Assembly (NCBI GenBank): GCA_012510305.1
Contig: JAAZIE010000296.1
Coordinates: 1-5,665 of the forward strand
From: Bacillota bacterium
Lineage (GTDB): Bacteria > Bacillota > Dethiobacteria > DTU022
Reading direction: 5' to 3'
DNA length: 5,665 nucleotides
The notes beneath the pieces are model-generated. The model saw nothing but the letters and a program-made list of their open reading frames with translations. It made no database searches and had not been told where the DNA came from. The translations under genes and the position numbers were made by a program. Positions 5,662 through 5,665 of the stretch are shown piece by piece (within the stretch, counting starts at the first letter, position 1; every line of letters starts with the position of its first letter).

Positions 5662-5665
5662 AAGA

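Overview
All supported genes lie on the minus strand, so transcription runs from the right end (5665) to the left end (1). The window looks like a GC-rich member of the Bacillota, in the broad Clostridia/Peptococcaceae-like range. That placement is an inference from three things: the gene content and order (cinA, then thpR, then recA), strong GGAGG-type ribosome binding sites, and frequent GTG/TTG starts. No lineage-specific marker is present to prove it.

Right block (5665 to 3587): an extended -10 promoter and a small perfect inverted repeat lead into a gene for an unrecognised 179-residue protein with one membrane segment. Its last codons overlap the start of a compact FtsH-type membrane AAA+ zinc metalloprotease (491 residues). 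The protease keeps Walker A, Walker B, the second region of homology with both arginine fingers, HEXXH and the third zinc-ligand Asp. Its two membrane segments are joined by only a few residues, so the usual FtsH extracytoplasmic domain is missing. The overlap with a membrane-anchored neighbour suggests a two-part protease unit, and this is the most interesting part of the window.

Left block (3586 to 1): a 44-bp gap with an extended -10 element (TGGTATAAT) precedes cinA (full length, both domains). cinA overlaps a gene for a three-pass membrane metallophosphoesterase with its catalytic domain probably outside the cell. Next comes thpR (RNA 2',3'-cyclic phosphodiesterase, two HxTx motifs), then the first 46 codons of recA, which runs off the left edge. 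cinA, thpR and recA side by side is a familiar arrangement in Bacillota; the membrane metallophosphoesterase between cinA and thpR is the unusual member.

The metallophosphoesterase reading frame clearly continues 54 codons upstream of its first ordinary start codon, through a basic N-terminus and a signal-anchor helix. The best start there is a CTG placed 10 nt after a GGAGG. No RNA genes, mobile elements, CRISPR arrays or convincing intrinsic terminators were seen, and no gene-free stretch exceeds about 90 bases.
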